Shown here: piece after piece, positions 11,601 through 22,159 of the stretch
How positions within the stretch are numbered: position 1 is the first letter of the stretch
Layout of the letters: every line of letters starts with the position of its first letter
From: Apostichopus japonicus
Taxonomy: Eukaryota > Echinodermata > Holothuroidea > Aspidochirotida > Stichopodidae
Reading direction: 5' to 3'
DNA: 64,000 nucleotides
Assembly: GCF_037975245.1 (NCBI RefSeq)
Contig: NC_092569.1
Location: 30,942,668-31,006,667, forward strand
Made by a program: the position numbers and the translations under genes
The notes under the pieces: model-generated
The model's input: only the letters and a program-made list of their open reading frames with translations
Databases searched by the model: none
Told to the model about the DNA's origin: nothing

Positions 11601-14600
11601 TGAAATAATTGCAGAAATCTCGAACTATTTGCAAACGTATTCTAGTTACAATATTCATCAAATTGTATTCTATTTTTACAATGAGACACTTTATTCTGAG
11701 CTTCTTGAAAAGAAATGAAGAAAATTCATGATCCGTAAATTTTTGATCTCCTAGTGGTGTTCGTAGGGTAACCTAAGTGCAATTATCTATATCGGGAAAG
11801 TGGATATATTATGCTAATGAGGTACTTATACACTGGGACAACGTGCAATTCACCCTCAAATGCTTGAAAATAGCCAAGTTTTGAAAATATGTCCAAAAAA
11901 AGAGCAACCAACCAAAATTGAAAATTCATCCGTTGTGAAGAAGAGTATTGTTTGTTTCGATACGTACAAGCCACTTGATTGACTTGGACAAGCATCAACA
12001 GCACAATATATTTTGTTTGTCTTCAACATCACAAAACACGTATACGGTTTACGCCCTAGCAACTGACGCTAATTGTCAACATTCGTTCGCCTGAAAGCTA
12101 CAACTGCTACAACTTTTTGCGACAACTTTTTTTTGCTCATAGAAAATATGTCGATCTTTTTAGAAATATTGTACTCAGAACGTATGCAATAACTAAGGCT
12201 TTCAATGTACACACATTATGAAGAGTTATCTGTAACCTACAAAAACGTTGTTAAAGTAATAGTTTATATTTTTATGAATAAAACAAAACAAGTTTAAGAT
12301 CGGAGTAGAAAATATTTGGGCAAAGCCTAACACATGTAAGACGATTCACGCTCAATCAAAATAACCTCATGTATAGCAGAAGACAAGTTAGCGTATCCAT
12401 AACGAAAACTGTTTTGATTACCCTTTGTCTACATTAGCAAAAACGGATACTCTTTCGGCAACTTCACGTTTACTGTATCTATTAAAGACAGAACGCCATT
12501 CTTGAAAGCCCCACAACATCCCCGTGAATCCAGCTCCCATGAAAACACATCCTTGTTCATAACAAAACGTGCATGAATATTTTTTTTTACCTATGGTTGG
12601 CGTATCCTAAGTCAAGGATAACACATAATATCATAACGACACATAAAAGGAAGTGTCATTTGACGCCTGTACGCTTTGTATGAAAGAAAGTAAGATACTA
12701 CTTTGAAGGAGGAAATAATTCAGATATATTGCATGAAATGCACGATCCGTCCAATTCAGTAAGACATCACATTTATCCTATTGAATATAACATATTAGAA
12801 TTAGTCAGTATTTTATTTGTGCATTGGTTCACGACAACTCTTACATGGTTTACAGGTGATGAGATTTTCCGATAATTCGTCAATTAAGTATGTTGGGAGA
12901 AAGAAGCTAATGATATACCAGTCGTGCAAAAATTCGCAATCTTAATATTTCTTTAACATTGATTTTACTGTTCATTAGCATAGCTGATATTAAAAGTAGG
13001 TTTTATTGAATTGCTTTAATTGTTTGAAAATATGATTATATGTATGTTTGCATGTCTTCTAATACTTCTTATTTATCATTACTATACATAAAACAATCGT
13101 AAGTCACCATACACTAACTTAATAAAGCGATCATAACTACGATAAGCAGATGAAAGTAATAATTCCCTGTGCATTATGCTAATCGAAATGTGAATGACAT
13201 GTTATCTGAGAAAGCGAGAAAAAAAACCTACAATATATTATTGAAAGAAAATTAAAAGTACAAACATCAGCATTATCTATGGATTATAAACAAATTGAAA
13301 CCTTACCCACGTCCTTAAAAAAAAACATGTATCCGACTGTACATTTTTCGCATGATATATTTTTTTTTTTGCAGTAATGAATGTTGTTAGTTGCAGATGT
13401 GTTGTGAAATATAAAAAAAAATAGTTGATATCATTAGGCTTTTATCAATATAAAAACCTTGAAGATCGCCAAGGTTGTTTGGAACGCTGCCAGGTTGCAT
13501 ATTATTTACCAAAAGCGGTATTTTTCACTTTTTTTTTTCTTTTTCGCTTACTACGAACATCTCTTAAAAACGGTAATTTTAAGATTTATGACGTTTTGCA
13601 ATGTGTTCGTGTCCCTCATACACTTCCGTAACCTATTACCAAAAATGAAAAGGTCTCTATTAAGCAGAAATGATGCAATTCAAGAATTCAACGTTTTTTG
13701 TTTGGAAATTTAAGTAAAAAAATGAAATAATTGCAGAAATCTCGAACTATTTGCAAACGTATTCTAGTTACAATATTCATCAAATTGTATTCTATTTTTA
13801 CAATGAGACACTTTATTCTGAGCTTCTTGAAAAGAAATGAAGAAAATTCATGATCCGTAAATTTTTGATCTCCTAGTGGTGTTCGTAGGGTAACCTAAGT
13901 GCAATTATCTATATCGGGAAAGTGGATATATTATGCTAATGAGGTACTTATACACTGGGACAACGTGCAATTCACCCTCAAATGCTTGAAAATAGCCAAG
14001 TTTTGAAAATATGTCCAAAAAAAGAGCAACCAACCAAAATTGAAAATTCATCCGTTGTGAAGAAGAGTATTGTTTGTTTCGATACGTACAAGCCACTTGA
14101 TTGACTTGGACAAGCATCAACAGCACAATATATTTTGTTTGTCTTCAACATCACAAAACACGTATACGGTTTACGCCCTAGCAACTGACGCTAATTGTCA
14201 ACATTCGTTCGCCTGAAAGCTACAACTTTTTGCGACAACTTTTTTTTGCTCATAGAAAATATGTCGATCTTTTTAGAAATATTGTACTCAGAACGTATGC
14301 AATAACTAAGGCTTTCAATGTACACACATTATGAAGAGTTATCTGTAACCTACAAAAACGTTGTTAAAGTAATAGTTTATATTTTTATGAATAAAACAAA
14401 ACAAGTTTAAGATCGGAGTAGAAAATATTTGGGCAAAGCCTAACACATGTAAGACGATTCACGCTCAATCAAAATAACCTCATGTATAGCAGAAGACAAG
14501 TTAGCGTATCCATAACGAAAACTGTTTTGATTACCCTTTGTCTACATTAGCAAAAACGGATACTCTTTCGGCAACTTCACGTTTACTGTATCTATTAAAG

Positions 14601-17600
14601 ACAGAACGCCATTCTTGAAAGCCCCACAACATCCCCGTGAATCCAGCTCCCATGAAAACACATCCTTGTTCATAACAAAACGTGCATGAATATTTTTTTT
14701 ACCTATGGTTGGCGTATCCTAAGTCAAGGATAACACATAATATCATAACGACACATAAAAGGAAGTGTCATTTGACGCCTGTACGCTTTGTATGAAAGAA
14801 AGTAAGATACTACTTTGAAGGAGGAAATAATTCAGATATATTGCATGAAATGCACGATCCGTCCAATTCAGTAAGACATCACATTTATCCTATTGAATAT
14901 AACATATTAGAATTAGTCAGTATTTTATTTGTGCATTGGTTCACGACAACTCTTACATGGTTTACAGGTGATGAGATTTTCCGATAATTCGTCAATTAAG
15001 TATGTTGGGAGAAAGAAGCTAATGATATACCAGTCGTGCAAAAATTCGCAATCAAAAGGATATTTTTGCCAGAGTAGTTATGAAAATATATAAGTGCCTA
15101 AGTAAACGATATATGTTAACTTTAAATGAAATGATAGGTAAATGTTCAACTAACACATCAAATTTCAAATATGATACAGTAAAGTTATATCTATTTTGAA
15201 AATTCTTGACAATCAACATCATCTAGATTCCCTCAAAAACACGATTTTGAATAATAGCCGTTCATGTCTACGTGATCACGTGTTGTATGGTAACATTTTC
15301 AATATTTTTAAATGATTGACTTTGCAATGAAGAAACGAGGAAATGATGGATAAAAGCCTGTCTTGTCGACAACGTCGCAAAAAAGCTCTTAATCATAATT
15401 ATAATATTTCTACAGTTTTGTTGAAATATAAAAAAACAGAATCAGGAACTTTACAACGGAAACGCACAGCGAGAAGGCATACGCATTTATTTATTGTTCT
15501 CTCTGGGATGATTGAGTAATAATAATAAACAAGTCTGTTTTATTATTCTCCTTTTTATTACAATGGTTTGGTACAATTTCAATAAAAACATCTTAGCATG
15601 ATTTTTACTTATTATTGTGGGTTAGTAGACGATCTTCCTGATTTTTAAGGCAAAATTTCAAAATTAACAACGTTTCACATTGACTTTTTTCATTATACTT
15701 TATTCTTAATTTCTTTTCACTTTTCATAACGTTAAGGTTATAATTTTCGTACTTTATTTTTAGTTTTAAAGCGGGGTTTCGTGCAAACTTCTTACAAAAA
15801 TGTTGACAACTAGAATATCTAAAGTTAGTTGATGATTATTATTTGCGTCAAAATCATCCATATGAAAAACGCACATGGACGAATCAATTATATTATTAAC
15901 AAATGCATGTGTAATACGCAGCTATGACCGCCAGAGGGAAAACAAGACATTGGGAACAAACAGTGTTACCTTAATCCGCACAATCGTAACAGGAACGATT
16001 GCAATTTAGTGGTTAATACATTTTAAGAAGGAATATTAAGATTGACATTGCTTGCTCATGTAAAATAAAGTTTCCAGACAACATACACAATTATTAAGAT
16101 AAACTTTTTGTAGATAAAAATATTGAAGACGAATTTTCAGTATTATGCTAGTATAAAATGGTGTTATTTGGCTTTCAAATATCGGTTGCCAAATTACCTG
16201 TATCAAATATAAGGTGTTTTGGGGAAGTTTGACAAATAATCGTTGATCATTTTAAGATACATTCTGTTTACTCTTGTATTTGCATGATAAACTGGTGAAT
16301 AGATATTCGTACGTATGTGCCTGTATTGAAGAGCGTGTTACATTAATGCGTTTATTGTGTTATGTTTTACAGATACCTGCCCAGCGAGCAAATTTCCAAG
16401 TTGTTGTCAGGTATATATTGTCATGCAAAACATATTAACACTTTTGTGAAAGCCAATTTGAAACTGCTAAATCAAAGTAAAATAAGACTGTTAGCAAACT
16501 GCTTATCCACTAGAGAGCCTGTGTAATAGAATGTGTAAAAGTAAGTTGGCCTGACGTTTCAATCCTAGCAGGATCTTCTTCAAAGGCTAAAATAATAGCT
16601 CTAATACTTGTAATGCTCTAATGTTGAATTGATCTATTGCTGTTTTTGTAGTTTAAAATTGATTGTTAAATATTGCACACATAAACTGTTACAATACTGA
16701 GGTTTTCTTAGTTCGCCTTAAAAAAGGGTAATAAAAAAAATTCAGCTCTATTGCGTAAAGCTACCATTCTTATGTACACGAAAAAACCCATCAATATTTA
16801 TGTTGACAAATTATACGACTTTGTATTAGGAATTATGCTTCTTTCAAACATTACATCCAACAGATTGATCATATCAGTATAACGTTTTAAATATAGCAAA
16901 TTGGATATTAAACGTATTCAAAAGTTCAGTTATCATTTTCGTATGCATATTTGTTGTTTTGAAAAATCAACAAATAGTTAAATAAAAACCAATAAAATCG
17001 TATTTGGAAAATATGAATAGTTTTATGAATTGACGGTACAAATTGTCATCGTGAAGACATAACTTCGTTGTTTTTTGATATTGTTACTTGTTTTATACAT
17101 TCGCATTTTAAATTCCATCCGATATTTTCTTTGATAAACAAATGATTAGTTCACAAGTAAATCATAACGTTTTTTTTTTCCTTAGAATAGGTTAAAAGAT
17201 ATTTACTCATATGTAGGGTTTCGAAACCCATAAGCTCTCGTTACAAAAAAACTTTTAGGCTTTGCACTCAAGATGGAGGCGAAACATGTTGTATTTGAAA
17301 CAGAATTGTGTGAATTTGGATATATTTAAGTTATGATATTTAGACATTTCAATATGTGTATGTATTTTGTATTCTTTCAGGTGTTTCAAAGTTCTCCTCC
17401 AAACAGATTCGTGTTGATTGTAAATAGTTTAGCCTCTGCAAATGATATGTACAATGTAGATGTTCTGCTTAGTAAAATGTCTGTTGTAGATTTTCTAGTA
17501 CGTGTTTGTTTCATTCTCAAAACCTCAATGATGTAATTCCTAATTGGGTATCAACAAAATGGGACAGAATGGACCGTACGAATAAGGGGCTATTAAAAAA

Positions 17601-17967
17601 AATAACGCACAACATTTGTAAAAAATATCTAAGTTTCAAAAAAGTTACCGTTGAATGAAGCCGATAGCTCAACAATCGTAATATTCTCTACAAATACTCG
17701 TGGTAACAAGTCAGCGCAGGTAGACAGTTGTTTTATTTTATATAAAGACAACACGTACAGGTCTATTTTGAAGCTTAAGTAAATGAAATACTGACACATT
17801 GTCAATTAGTGAAAGAAAATAAACAAGTAAAAAAATATCATGCAATTTTATTTTGAAGAAATTAATTTGATTAAATTAATGTTTTAGAGACTTACCCGAA
17901 AACCATTGAAGTTTAAAAGTAGCAACACAGCAAAGACGAAAATATATTTTCTTCGAAGTTCTGCCAT
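5114..17967 (-). CDS. Gene A: secreted FReD-TIL-EGF-FReD protein, 8 exons
   Basis: This is the span of an eight-exon gene encoding 602 residues (1809 coding bases; all phases compatible). Order: signal peptide, short linker, N-terminal two thirds of a fibrinogen-related domain (FReD1), TIL cysteine-rich domain, EGF-like repeat, complete FReD2. Family knowledge: FReD proteins (ficolins, tachylectins, FREPs) are mostly secreted lectins that bind acetylated or sialylated glycans and often act in innate immunity. A role as a secreted recognition lectin is inferred. FReD2 keeps the calcium-site core DQDND and the pocket string CGYSNLNGDY. The odd points are a FReD1 that stops before its calcium-binding part and an 84-residue Cys/Tyr-rich insertion within FReD2. 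Introns are AT-rich; intron 1 (10488-17895) is 7.4 kb because it contains a 2.1-kb tandem duplication. The nearest relative is gene C. Confidence 0.85.
6966..7233 (-). CDS. Gene A exon 7: FReD2 middle part
   Basis: Starts in phase 0 after TCTAG with ILQRRTSSSVNFYRNWNEY, the classic FReD segment after GGWT. Contains the FG.P.GDHWIGNDKIY string and ends at GGYSGNAG in phase 1 before a GTATGT donor. It is 268 bases long, two codons longer than in B, C and D because of a small insertion around TQQTDINYQ. Confidence 0.88.
7486..7785 (-). CDS. Gene A exon 6: EGF-like repeat plus start of FReD2
   Basis: Exactly 100 codons, phase 0 at both ends, with acceptor TTTTCCAG and donor GTAAGT. The first half is EGF-like: C-rich YSCSADATCEERNDV, then RCYCNEWFEGDGLTC. 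The second half begins FReD2 with PRDCSDLYAANRTNNGAYTI and ends CEMSSGGWT. Carrying an EGF repeat and the FReD start in one exon is constant in all four copies. Confidence 0.87.
8147..8355 (-). CDS. Gene A exon 5: TIL-type cysteine-rich domain
   Basis: This 209-base exon (phase 1 in, phase 0 out) encodes one small cysteine-rich module with nine cysteines: TWCSSNKDNYDNTCERTCEN, then RCLC, GDSCIP and EQCGCYV. The spacing fits trypsin-inhibitor-like (TIL) domains, which sit after VWD/C8 modules in mucin-type proteins and in small protease inhibitors. The typical TIL has ten cysteines, so one seems absent. Protease inhibition is possible but unproven. Confidence 0.8.
8715..8979 (-). CDS. Gene A exon 4: FReD1 middle part
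   Basis: Phase 0 start VIQRRVDGSIGFNRTWDEY and phase 1 end GVEGIT before a GTAAGA donor; 265 bases in every copy. It includes FLIGNEKLAHLINQKRYQLR and the NFRIADEW segment of a FReD. No exon coding the calcium-site and pocket part of FReD1 follows; the next exon is the TIL domain. Confidence 0.86.
9382..9554 (-). CDS. Gene A exon 3: start of FReD1
   Basis: 173 bases, phase 1 in, phase 0 out. The chosen acceptor is the TGCTAG behind a pyrimidine tract, because it is the only one that keeps frame with the 31-base exon 2. Reads LQYFLFQTPEYPRDCHEV, then LNQCSSTNAKSGVYLIKPDQ, and ends CDHNTTSGGWT. NTT is a possible N-glycosylation site. Confidence 0.84.
10055..10099 (+). repeat. Hairpin repeat motif (CTGAAGA ... 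CGAAACGTCAGG)
   Basis: Contains CTGAAGAAGATCC, a short loop, GGATCGAAACGTCAGG and a TCAACTTACTT tail. GATCC pairs with GGATC. A related sequence lies in the matching intron of C (44951-44999), and an inverted copy in intron 1 of A (16541-16585). The CTGANGA...GAAA layout resembles a hammerhead-ribozyme core, such as those known from Penelope-like elements, but with one extra A before the stem. It is a repeat fragment of uncertain family. Confidence 0.45.
10457..10487 (-). CDS. Gene A exon 2: 31-bp linker exon
   Basis: Bounded by ACATCAG acceptor and GTAAGT donor on the minus strand. Reads ISSSTRVNNS plus one base of the next codon. The same exon with the same borders is found in B, C and D. 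It links signal peptide and FReD1; no domain. Confidence 0.75.
10811..12932. repeat. Tandem duplication, unit 1 (2122 bp)
   Basis: Direct tandem repeat with unit 2 immediately downstream. The 9-base string TTCGCAATC occurs at the start, at the junction and at the end (15045-15053), as expected for duplication between short homologies. The few differences seen include T to C and C to T changes near the start, a 9-base indel near 12115 and one base in a T run. Gene C has a single copy (about 45670-47815). Confidence 0.85.
12933..15044. repeat. Tandem duplication, unit 2 (2112 bp)
   Basis: Near-identical second copy at an offset of 2122 bases, shortened by about 10 bases. It contains no exons; the open frames inside are the same meaningless ones in both units. 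Very low divergence means a recent event or two haplotypes joined in the assembly. Confidence 0.85.
16541..16585 (-). repeat. Inverted copy of the hairpin repeat motif
   Basis: On the minus strand it reads TTTGAAGAAGATCC, loop, GGATTGAAACGTCAGG, then CCAACTTAC, matching the element at 10055-10099. It sits inside a stretch present in A but not at the matching place of gene C, so it is a later insertion. Confidence 0.45.
17896..17967 (-). CDS. Gene A exon 1: start codon and signal peptide
   Basis: 24 codons starting MAELRRKYIFVFAVLLLL and ending FR before a GTAAGT donor in phase 0. The n-region (Arg, Arg, Lys) followed by a hydrophobic core is a standard secretory signal. The same 24-codon exon is present in B and C, which supports the start choice. 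The cleavage site probably lies near the end of this exon. Confidence 0.82.
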
Positions 17968-18110
17968 CGATCCAAAATATACAAAGATGAATTTGCACGA
18001 AATAAAGGAGAGACTTGCTGACCTTCTGAGACAGTTAGAGAAGTAATGAAGGTGAAATCGTTACCCAAGGAAAGACCTTCATACGTACGGATGTCTATTA
18101 AAACCATGTA
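17968..18110 (-). promoter_or_regulatory. Conserved 5' leader and core promoter block of gene A
   Basis: A block at 18030-18100 is conserved upstream of A, B and C: TACGTACGGATGT on the plus strand next to a TATA-like position, then a GTTACC(C/T)A string, GAAGTAATGAA and GACCTTCTGA. In A the TATA-like string on the minus strand is TATGAAGG; in B it is TATAAAGG. Initiation is probably some 110-130 bases before the ATG. Confidence 0.45.
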
Positions 18111-18970
18111 ATTTTACAGCTGGTCACACAATCTATGTTATGCTATCTTGTGTGTCCAATATCGGCATCTGTTATATTATGTAACTGGCATTATTATTAC
18201 AGGATAAACATGTGCTAGATTATATTTTACTTAGAAACTCTTTTATCTCGAATTGTTAGTTAGAATGGAAGAACTCGCAACGCAAGCACAAATAAATGAT
18301 AAGAATGACTGTGTACATCTCACACAATAAATGAAAACTTATCTGTATTTTGAACCATTTCTGAATTATATGACTATACTCTTATTGTCTTGGGTTTGCC
18401 AAATATTTACGAGTTAAATACAGAATAAGTCGAATATGGAAAGTTAATGATAAGCACTAAAAACTGTGTTTGTTCGTCGTTTTAACATTTCTGTTGACAT
18501 GGGACATCAAGTATTCAAATGACTCCCACAACGTATTAAAATACTTTAACACAAATCGCTTGGAATCGTGACATATCAATATCAAACTGCACCTTTCGAA
18601 TATTAGACGAATCACAGGAATAGTAAGTTAGGCTGGCCTATCATTGAAGAGAGTAATTATATTATAATTAACAATAATTTGGTTACAACAACAATCTTGT
18701 TTTTCCACCCGATATTCATGGCTTGTACAGTTAGTACTGTTCATATCCTGTAAAATATGTTTAAACACAAAGTAGTCATAACTGATTGATACACGGTTGT
18801 TGGACATAAGAGTAGTTCCTGTGCCAGCCATTTGATACGCGATTCTAAAATGAAGTAATATCTAGTCGTTTTATGCTATAGGTAGGCCTATGGGTATACC
18901 GGAACATGGCCTTTCGTCGTTCTCGGTTTGACGATTTGACGTTATTTAAAGAGAGTTTTGAACTGGAAGC
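18111..18970. other. Upstream region of gene A
   Basis: No gene is seen. The stretch aligns by eye with regions upstream of C (50400-51340) and, less well, of B (34100-34520). It is AT-rich, without a recognised repeat. Confidence 0.4.
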
Positions 18971-18998
18971 AACGGTACAGTACCTACTTAACTTCAAA

Positions 18999-19153
18999 CA
19001 CATAGCTAGTACAGTTGCTACTGGTGCCACCTGTGACACATGTTACTACTGTTCATGTCCCACAGCCGTGCATCAGTAATTTATACGTTGTGTTCGTAAC
19101 ACGGTAACATGTGTTACAGGTGGTACCATTAGTTACCGTACTAGCTAGATGTG
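18999..19153. repeat. Foldback (long hairpin) element
   Basis: The left arm 18999-19046 (CACATAGCTAGTACAGTTGC and onward to ACATGTTAC) is the imperfect reverse complement of the right arm 19104-19153 (GTAACATGTGTTACAGGTGG onward to TAGATGTG). The arms are about 48-50 bases with few mismatches around a 57-base loop. A related element upstream of C (51347-51475) has lost part of its left arm. It is likely a foldback MITE. Confidence 0.65.
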
Positions 19154-19210
19154 TCGGATGGTTTTCCACATATCAGTCCATTATTTGTTACAATATCACT
19201 CATGCAGTAA

Positions 19211-19545
19211 ACTTTTCAAAAGATTCGATTCACTTTATAAATGATCATGACCAGGGACTACCCATTCCATACGCAATTTGAATGAACACCATAATATTTA
19301 TTATGATTTCAAAGTACCTTATATGCTTTAACTTTACACAAGCATTTACAAGGTAATGTCTTCTATTTTCCTTGCTGGTATGTACAAGCTACTATATGCT
19401 AAGCAACGCTAAACAATCTGGCAACTTGCGATACTTAACGGAATCTGATTGACCTGTAAACCGTATGATATCACGTGATTGAGTCACGTAACACTGTTCC
19501 ACGTGTTCGAATTGTGATGACATCACAAGGAAATACATTTTGAAA
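19211..19545. repeat. Duplicated upstream segment, copy 1
   Basis: This segment and 19726-20046 are diverged direct copies. Both carry CAATTTGAAT, a TTTATTATGATTTCAAAG string, TCTTCTATTTTCCTTGCTG and an E-box/CRE module at the end. C has one copy of the same segment (51540-51835). Confidence 0.7.
19467..19537. promoter_or_regulatory. E-box/CRE-like module upstream of A, copy 1
   Basis: Contains ATCACGTGAT, then CACGTAACACTG, CCACGTGTTC and ATGACATCAC within about 70 bases. CACGTG E-boxes bind bHLH-leucine zipper factors (USF, MITF/TFE), and TGACATCA resembles a CRE/AP-1 site. Similar blocks occur at 19971-20040, 34918-34975 and 51761-51830. Enhancer function is inferred from conservation. 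Confidence 0.45.
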
Positions 19546-19725
19546 TATATATATGCCGTGTGTTACACTGAATGATCGATGGGTATATATTACATGATGA
19601 TTTGGTCAAAATGATACAAACATATGTCTTTAGTGTCTCTAATTGTAATATTACAGCAAGGAAGTAGGCGGTCTCAACGACAGCCATTGTGACATGTCGG
19701 AGAGCCATCACCTCATACTTATGAC

Positions 19726-20046
19726 TGTTCAAATGATACGATTCACTTTAAATGATCATGAGCAGCGACTACCCATTCAATACGCAATTTGAATAAACAC
19801 CATCATATTTATTATGATTTCAAAGTACCTTAACTGCTTTAACGTTACACAATCATTTCCAAGGTAATGTCTTCTATTTTCCTTGCTGATATGTACAAGG
19901 TACTATATGCTACACAACGTGGCTGGCAACTTACGATACTCAACGGTATCTGATGGACGTATAAACCATATGATATCACGTGATTGAGCCACGTAGCACT
20001 GTTCCACGTGTTCGATATGATGACATCACAAGGAAATACATCTTGA
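19726..20046. repeat. Duplicated upstream segment, copy 2
   Basis: Second copy of the segment at 19211-19545. Between the copies lies a piece (19550-19720) that recurs at 22585-22770 and 52150-52330. This copy is closer in sequence to the single segment upstream of C. Confidence 0.7.
19971..20040. promoter_or_regulatory. E-box/CRE-like module upstream of A, copy 2
   Basis: ATATCACGTGATTGAGCCAC, then TTCCACGTGTTC and GATGACATCACAAGG. It is almost the same as the module at 51761-51830 upstream of C, which has TGACATCTCAAGG. Confidence 0.45.
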
Positions 20047-20846
20047 ATGATGACGAATCGTGGCTGGATTCTTTACTACAATGATACAAATGCATATTGT
20101 CAAACGTTATTATCCGTGCCAAGAAATCGGAGTTCATACTTCTTGTGTTAAAGCATATGCAGGCGCGTATCCAGGATTTTCAAACCCGGGGGGCGCGAAT
20201 TACTATCTAAGCGGAGCGCCACCATCGGTTGGCGCGCAGCGTACAAGAAAATTTCTTGTTTTGAAACCCCCCAGATCACCGGAAACGGCACTTCTCGGGC
20301 TTGAAATGACCAACCAGATGAACACTTTTTGCCTGAGAACCAAGTATTTCCTAATAGTTTTTTTTCCATCCATAACCTTTTTGAAGATTGTCAACCCGGC
20401 ACACATCATGTTCGACCTGATCACATCTCCTGTGGGTCTTTGCTTTTGTAGGTGATTCTACGTCGCGGCCCACAATACCCGTCAGCCCCACTTTTCAAGG
20501 TTTTAAGCCCCATATTTGTTCAGAATTTGAAAATTCACATTTCTCGTGAATAAACTCACTTCAAAACATACCCATAATGTTGTACAAAATTTTATCTATG
20601 AACAACCAATATAGAAAAAACTTCCTTGAACCCCTAACAGACCGGTCAAAATTGCACGAGTAGAGGGAAGTGTGATGCAGAATGTTGGTCAGAAATTTTC
20701 TAAAATTCAGACACAGTTAATTTATTGGTGTAGAAATATTAAAACCTCTTATAACGGCTATTATAAAACTTGGTTGAAGGAAATGAAAAAATAGCAGATA
20801 ATTCCGAAACCGAACACTACACACATAGGCGTAGGAGGCGCGGCGG

Positions 20847-21226
20847 CAGTGGCGGAGCTAGGGGTATTGGTCAGGAGTGGCGAGAATGGTCTGTAGGGGC
20901 GCTTTCGACACTATCTAAGCGGAGCGCCACCACTGGTTGGCGCGTAGCGTACAGAAAATTTTTGAGTAAAGATACTCCCTAGATCGCCGGAAATTACCCT
21001 TTCCGGGCCTGGCTAATATGCAGATAAACGAAGAATAAGGTGTCATCGCCAAATTACACCAACAAAATGTGACAAATGTCAATAAGTAGATGAGAGCGCA
21101 ATAAAAAGTCAATAATCTAGAATAAGTAAAAAGTGGTAAAGAGCTGAAAAAGGCGCCAGCAGTCCATTTGAGTCCGTCAGGGGGAGGGGGCATCCGCCCC
21201 CTGACCGTATGGACGCTCCGCCACTG
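20847..21226. mobile_element. hAT-type MITE nested inside the composite element (380 bp)
   Basis: Starts CAGTGGCGGAGC and ends GCTCCGCCACTG, perfect 12-base terminal inverted repeats. It is flanked by a perfect 8-base target-site duplication CGCGGCGG (20839-20846 and 21227-21234), the hallmark of hAT elements. Its target, CATAGGCGTAGGAGGCG, is itself an element end like the one at 53369, giving three nested insertions. Confidence 0.85.
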
Positions 21227-21579
21227 CGCGGCGGTGGTGCAGCCCCTAATTCGCCATTACTAATGTAAAAGAGAGTTTTGACATAATTGGACCTCCATGC
21301 TTTTTATACATCTACATGAGACATGTCGTTGTTTACATTAGCATCCCGCGGTGTACTGCGCAATTTGAAGGGACCGTACGGTACATGATGACATTCGATG
21401 TAATAACCGATGCTTGCTTGTATGATATTGACATTGACACTTTGAACGCGCTTCGCGCGCGAAAATTTTTGGTTATTTTTTCAGGCAAGTTTTCAGGACA
21501 GTTTTGAGGCTTTTCATCCTGGAACGCCATGTTCATGCTCACTGATATAATGTGATATCTGCTGTTTGCGTTACAAATT

Positions 21580-21850
21580 CGAACAGGCGCGTAGCGAGGA
21601 ATTTGCCAAGGGAGGGGCGAAGAATGTAGGCAAATTATCTAAGCGTAGCGCCACCATAGGTTGGCGCGAAGCGTACAAGAAAAGTTTGGCCGAAAATGCC
21701 TCTCAGATCGCTGGAAATGGCACTACCCAGGACCATTTGTTAGCGCGAAGCGTACAAGCAAAGTTTGGCCGAAAATGTCTCCCAGATCGCTGGAAATGAC
21801 ACTTCCCAGGCCTTGTAAGTTGCCTCTCAGCACTTTCTATTTTGAAATTA
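21580..21850. repeat. Further inverted-repeat-type element with 73-bp tandem repeats
   Basis: Begins CAGGCGCGTAGCGAGG. Contains two direct copies of a segment of about 73 bases (about 21661-21733 and 21738-21808) starting GCGCGAAGCGTACAAG and running through GTTTGGCCGAAAATG. The string ATCTAAGCG(G/T)AGCGCCACC before it recurs near 20203 and 20914. No matching right terminus was found. Confidence 0.5.
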
Positions 21851-22159
21851 CTTAGCGATATCATTTAATAAAATGCTGAATGGGAGGGGCGGGCGGTCGC
21901 CCCCATTCCAAAATGCGTCATGTTCCCCGACGACACGGTCGAGTTCGAGACCAGCCACAGTTGGTTTCATAGCACAATTCTACACACGCGTTATGATAGA
22001 CCATATATAGTATATATATAGATCATTAGTGAGAGAGGAAATGGAAACGTCAAAAAATGGAGTTGTCGGTGTAAGGGGTAGGGTGAGTCACACTTTTACG
22101 AAATCATTGATCCTTCACTGGCTACCCTTCAGCGCTGTAATGATGTCACTTTTCCTCAT

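Larger units (their letters stand above)
10488..17895 (-). other. Intron 1 of gene A
   Basis: Large AT-rich intron without host exons. It holds a tandem duplication (10811-15044) and an insertion of about 200 bases near 16455-16675 that is absent at the matching place in C (near 49240-49310) and carries an inverted copy of the CTGAAGAAGATCC hairpin motif. The remainder is unique-looking intron that aligns by eye with intron 1 of C. Confidence 0.6.

Noticed and set aside
20060-20455. 131-codon open frame upstream of A
   Set aside because: It crosses the border between host DNA and the transposon terminus, so it is a chance frame.
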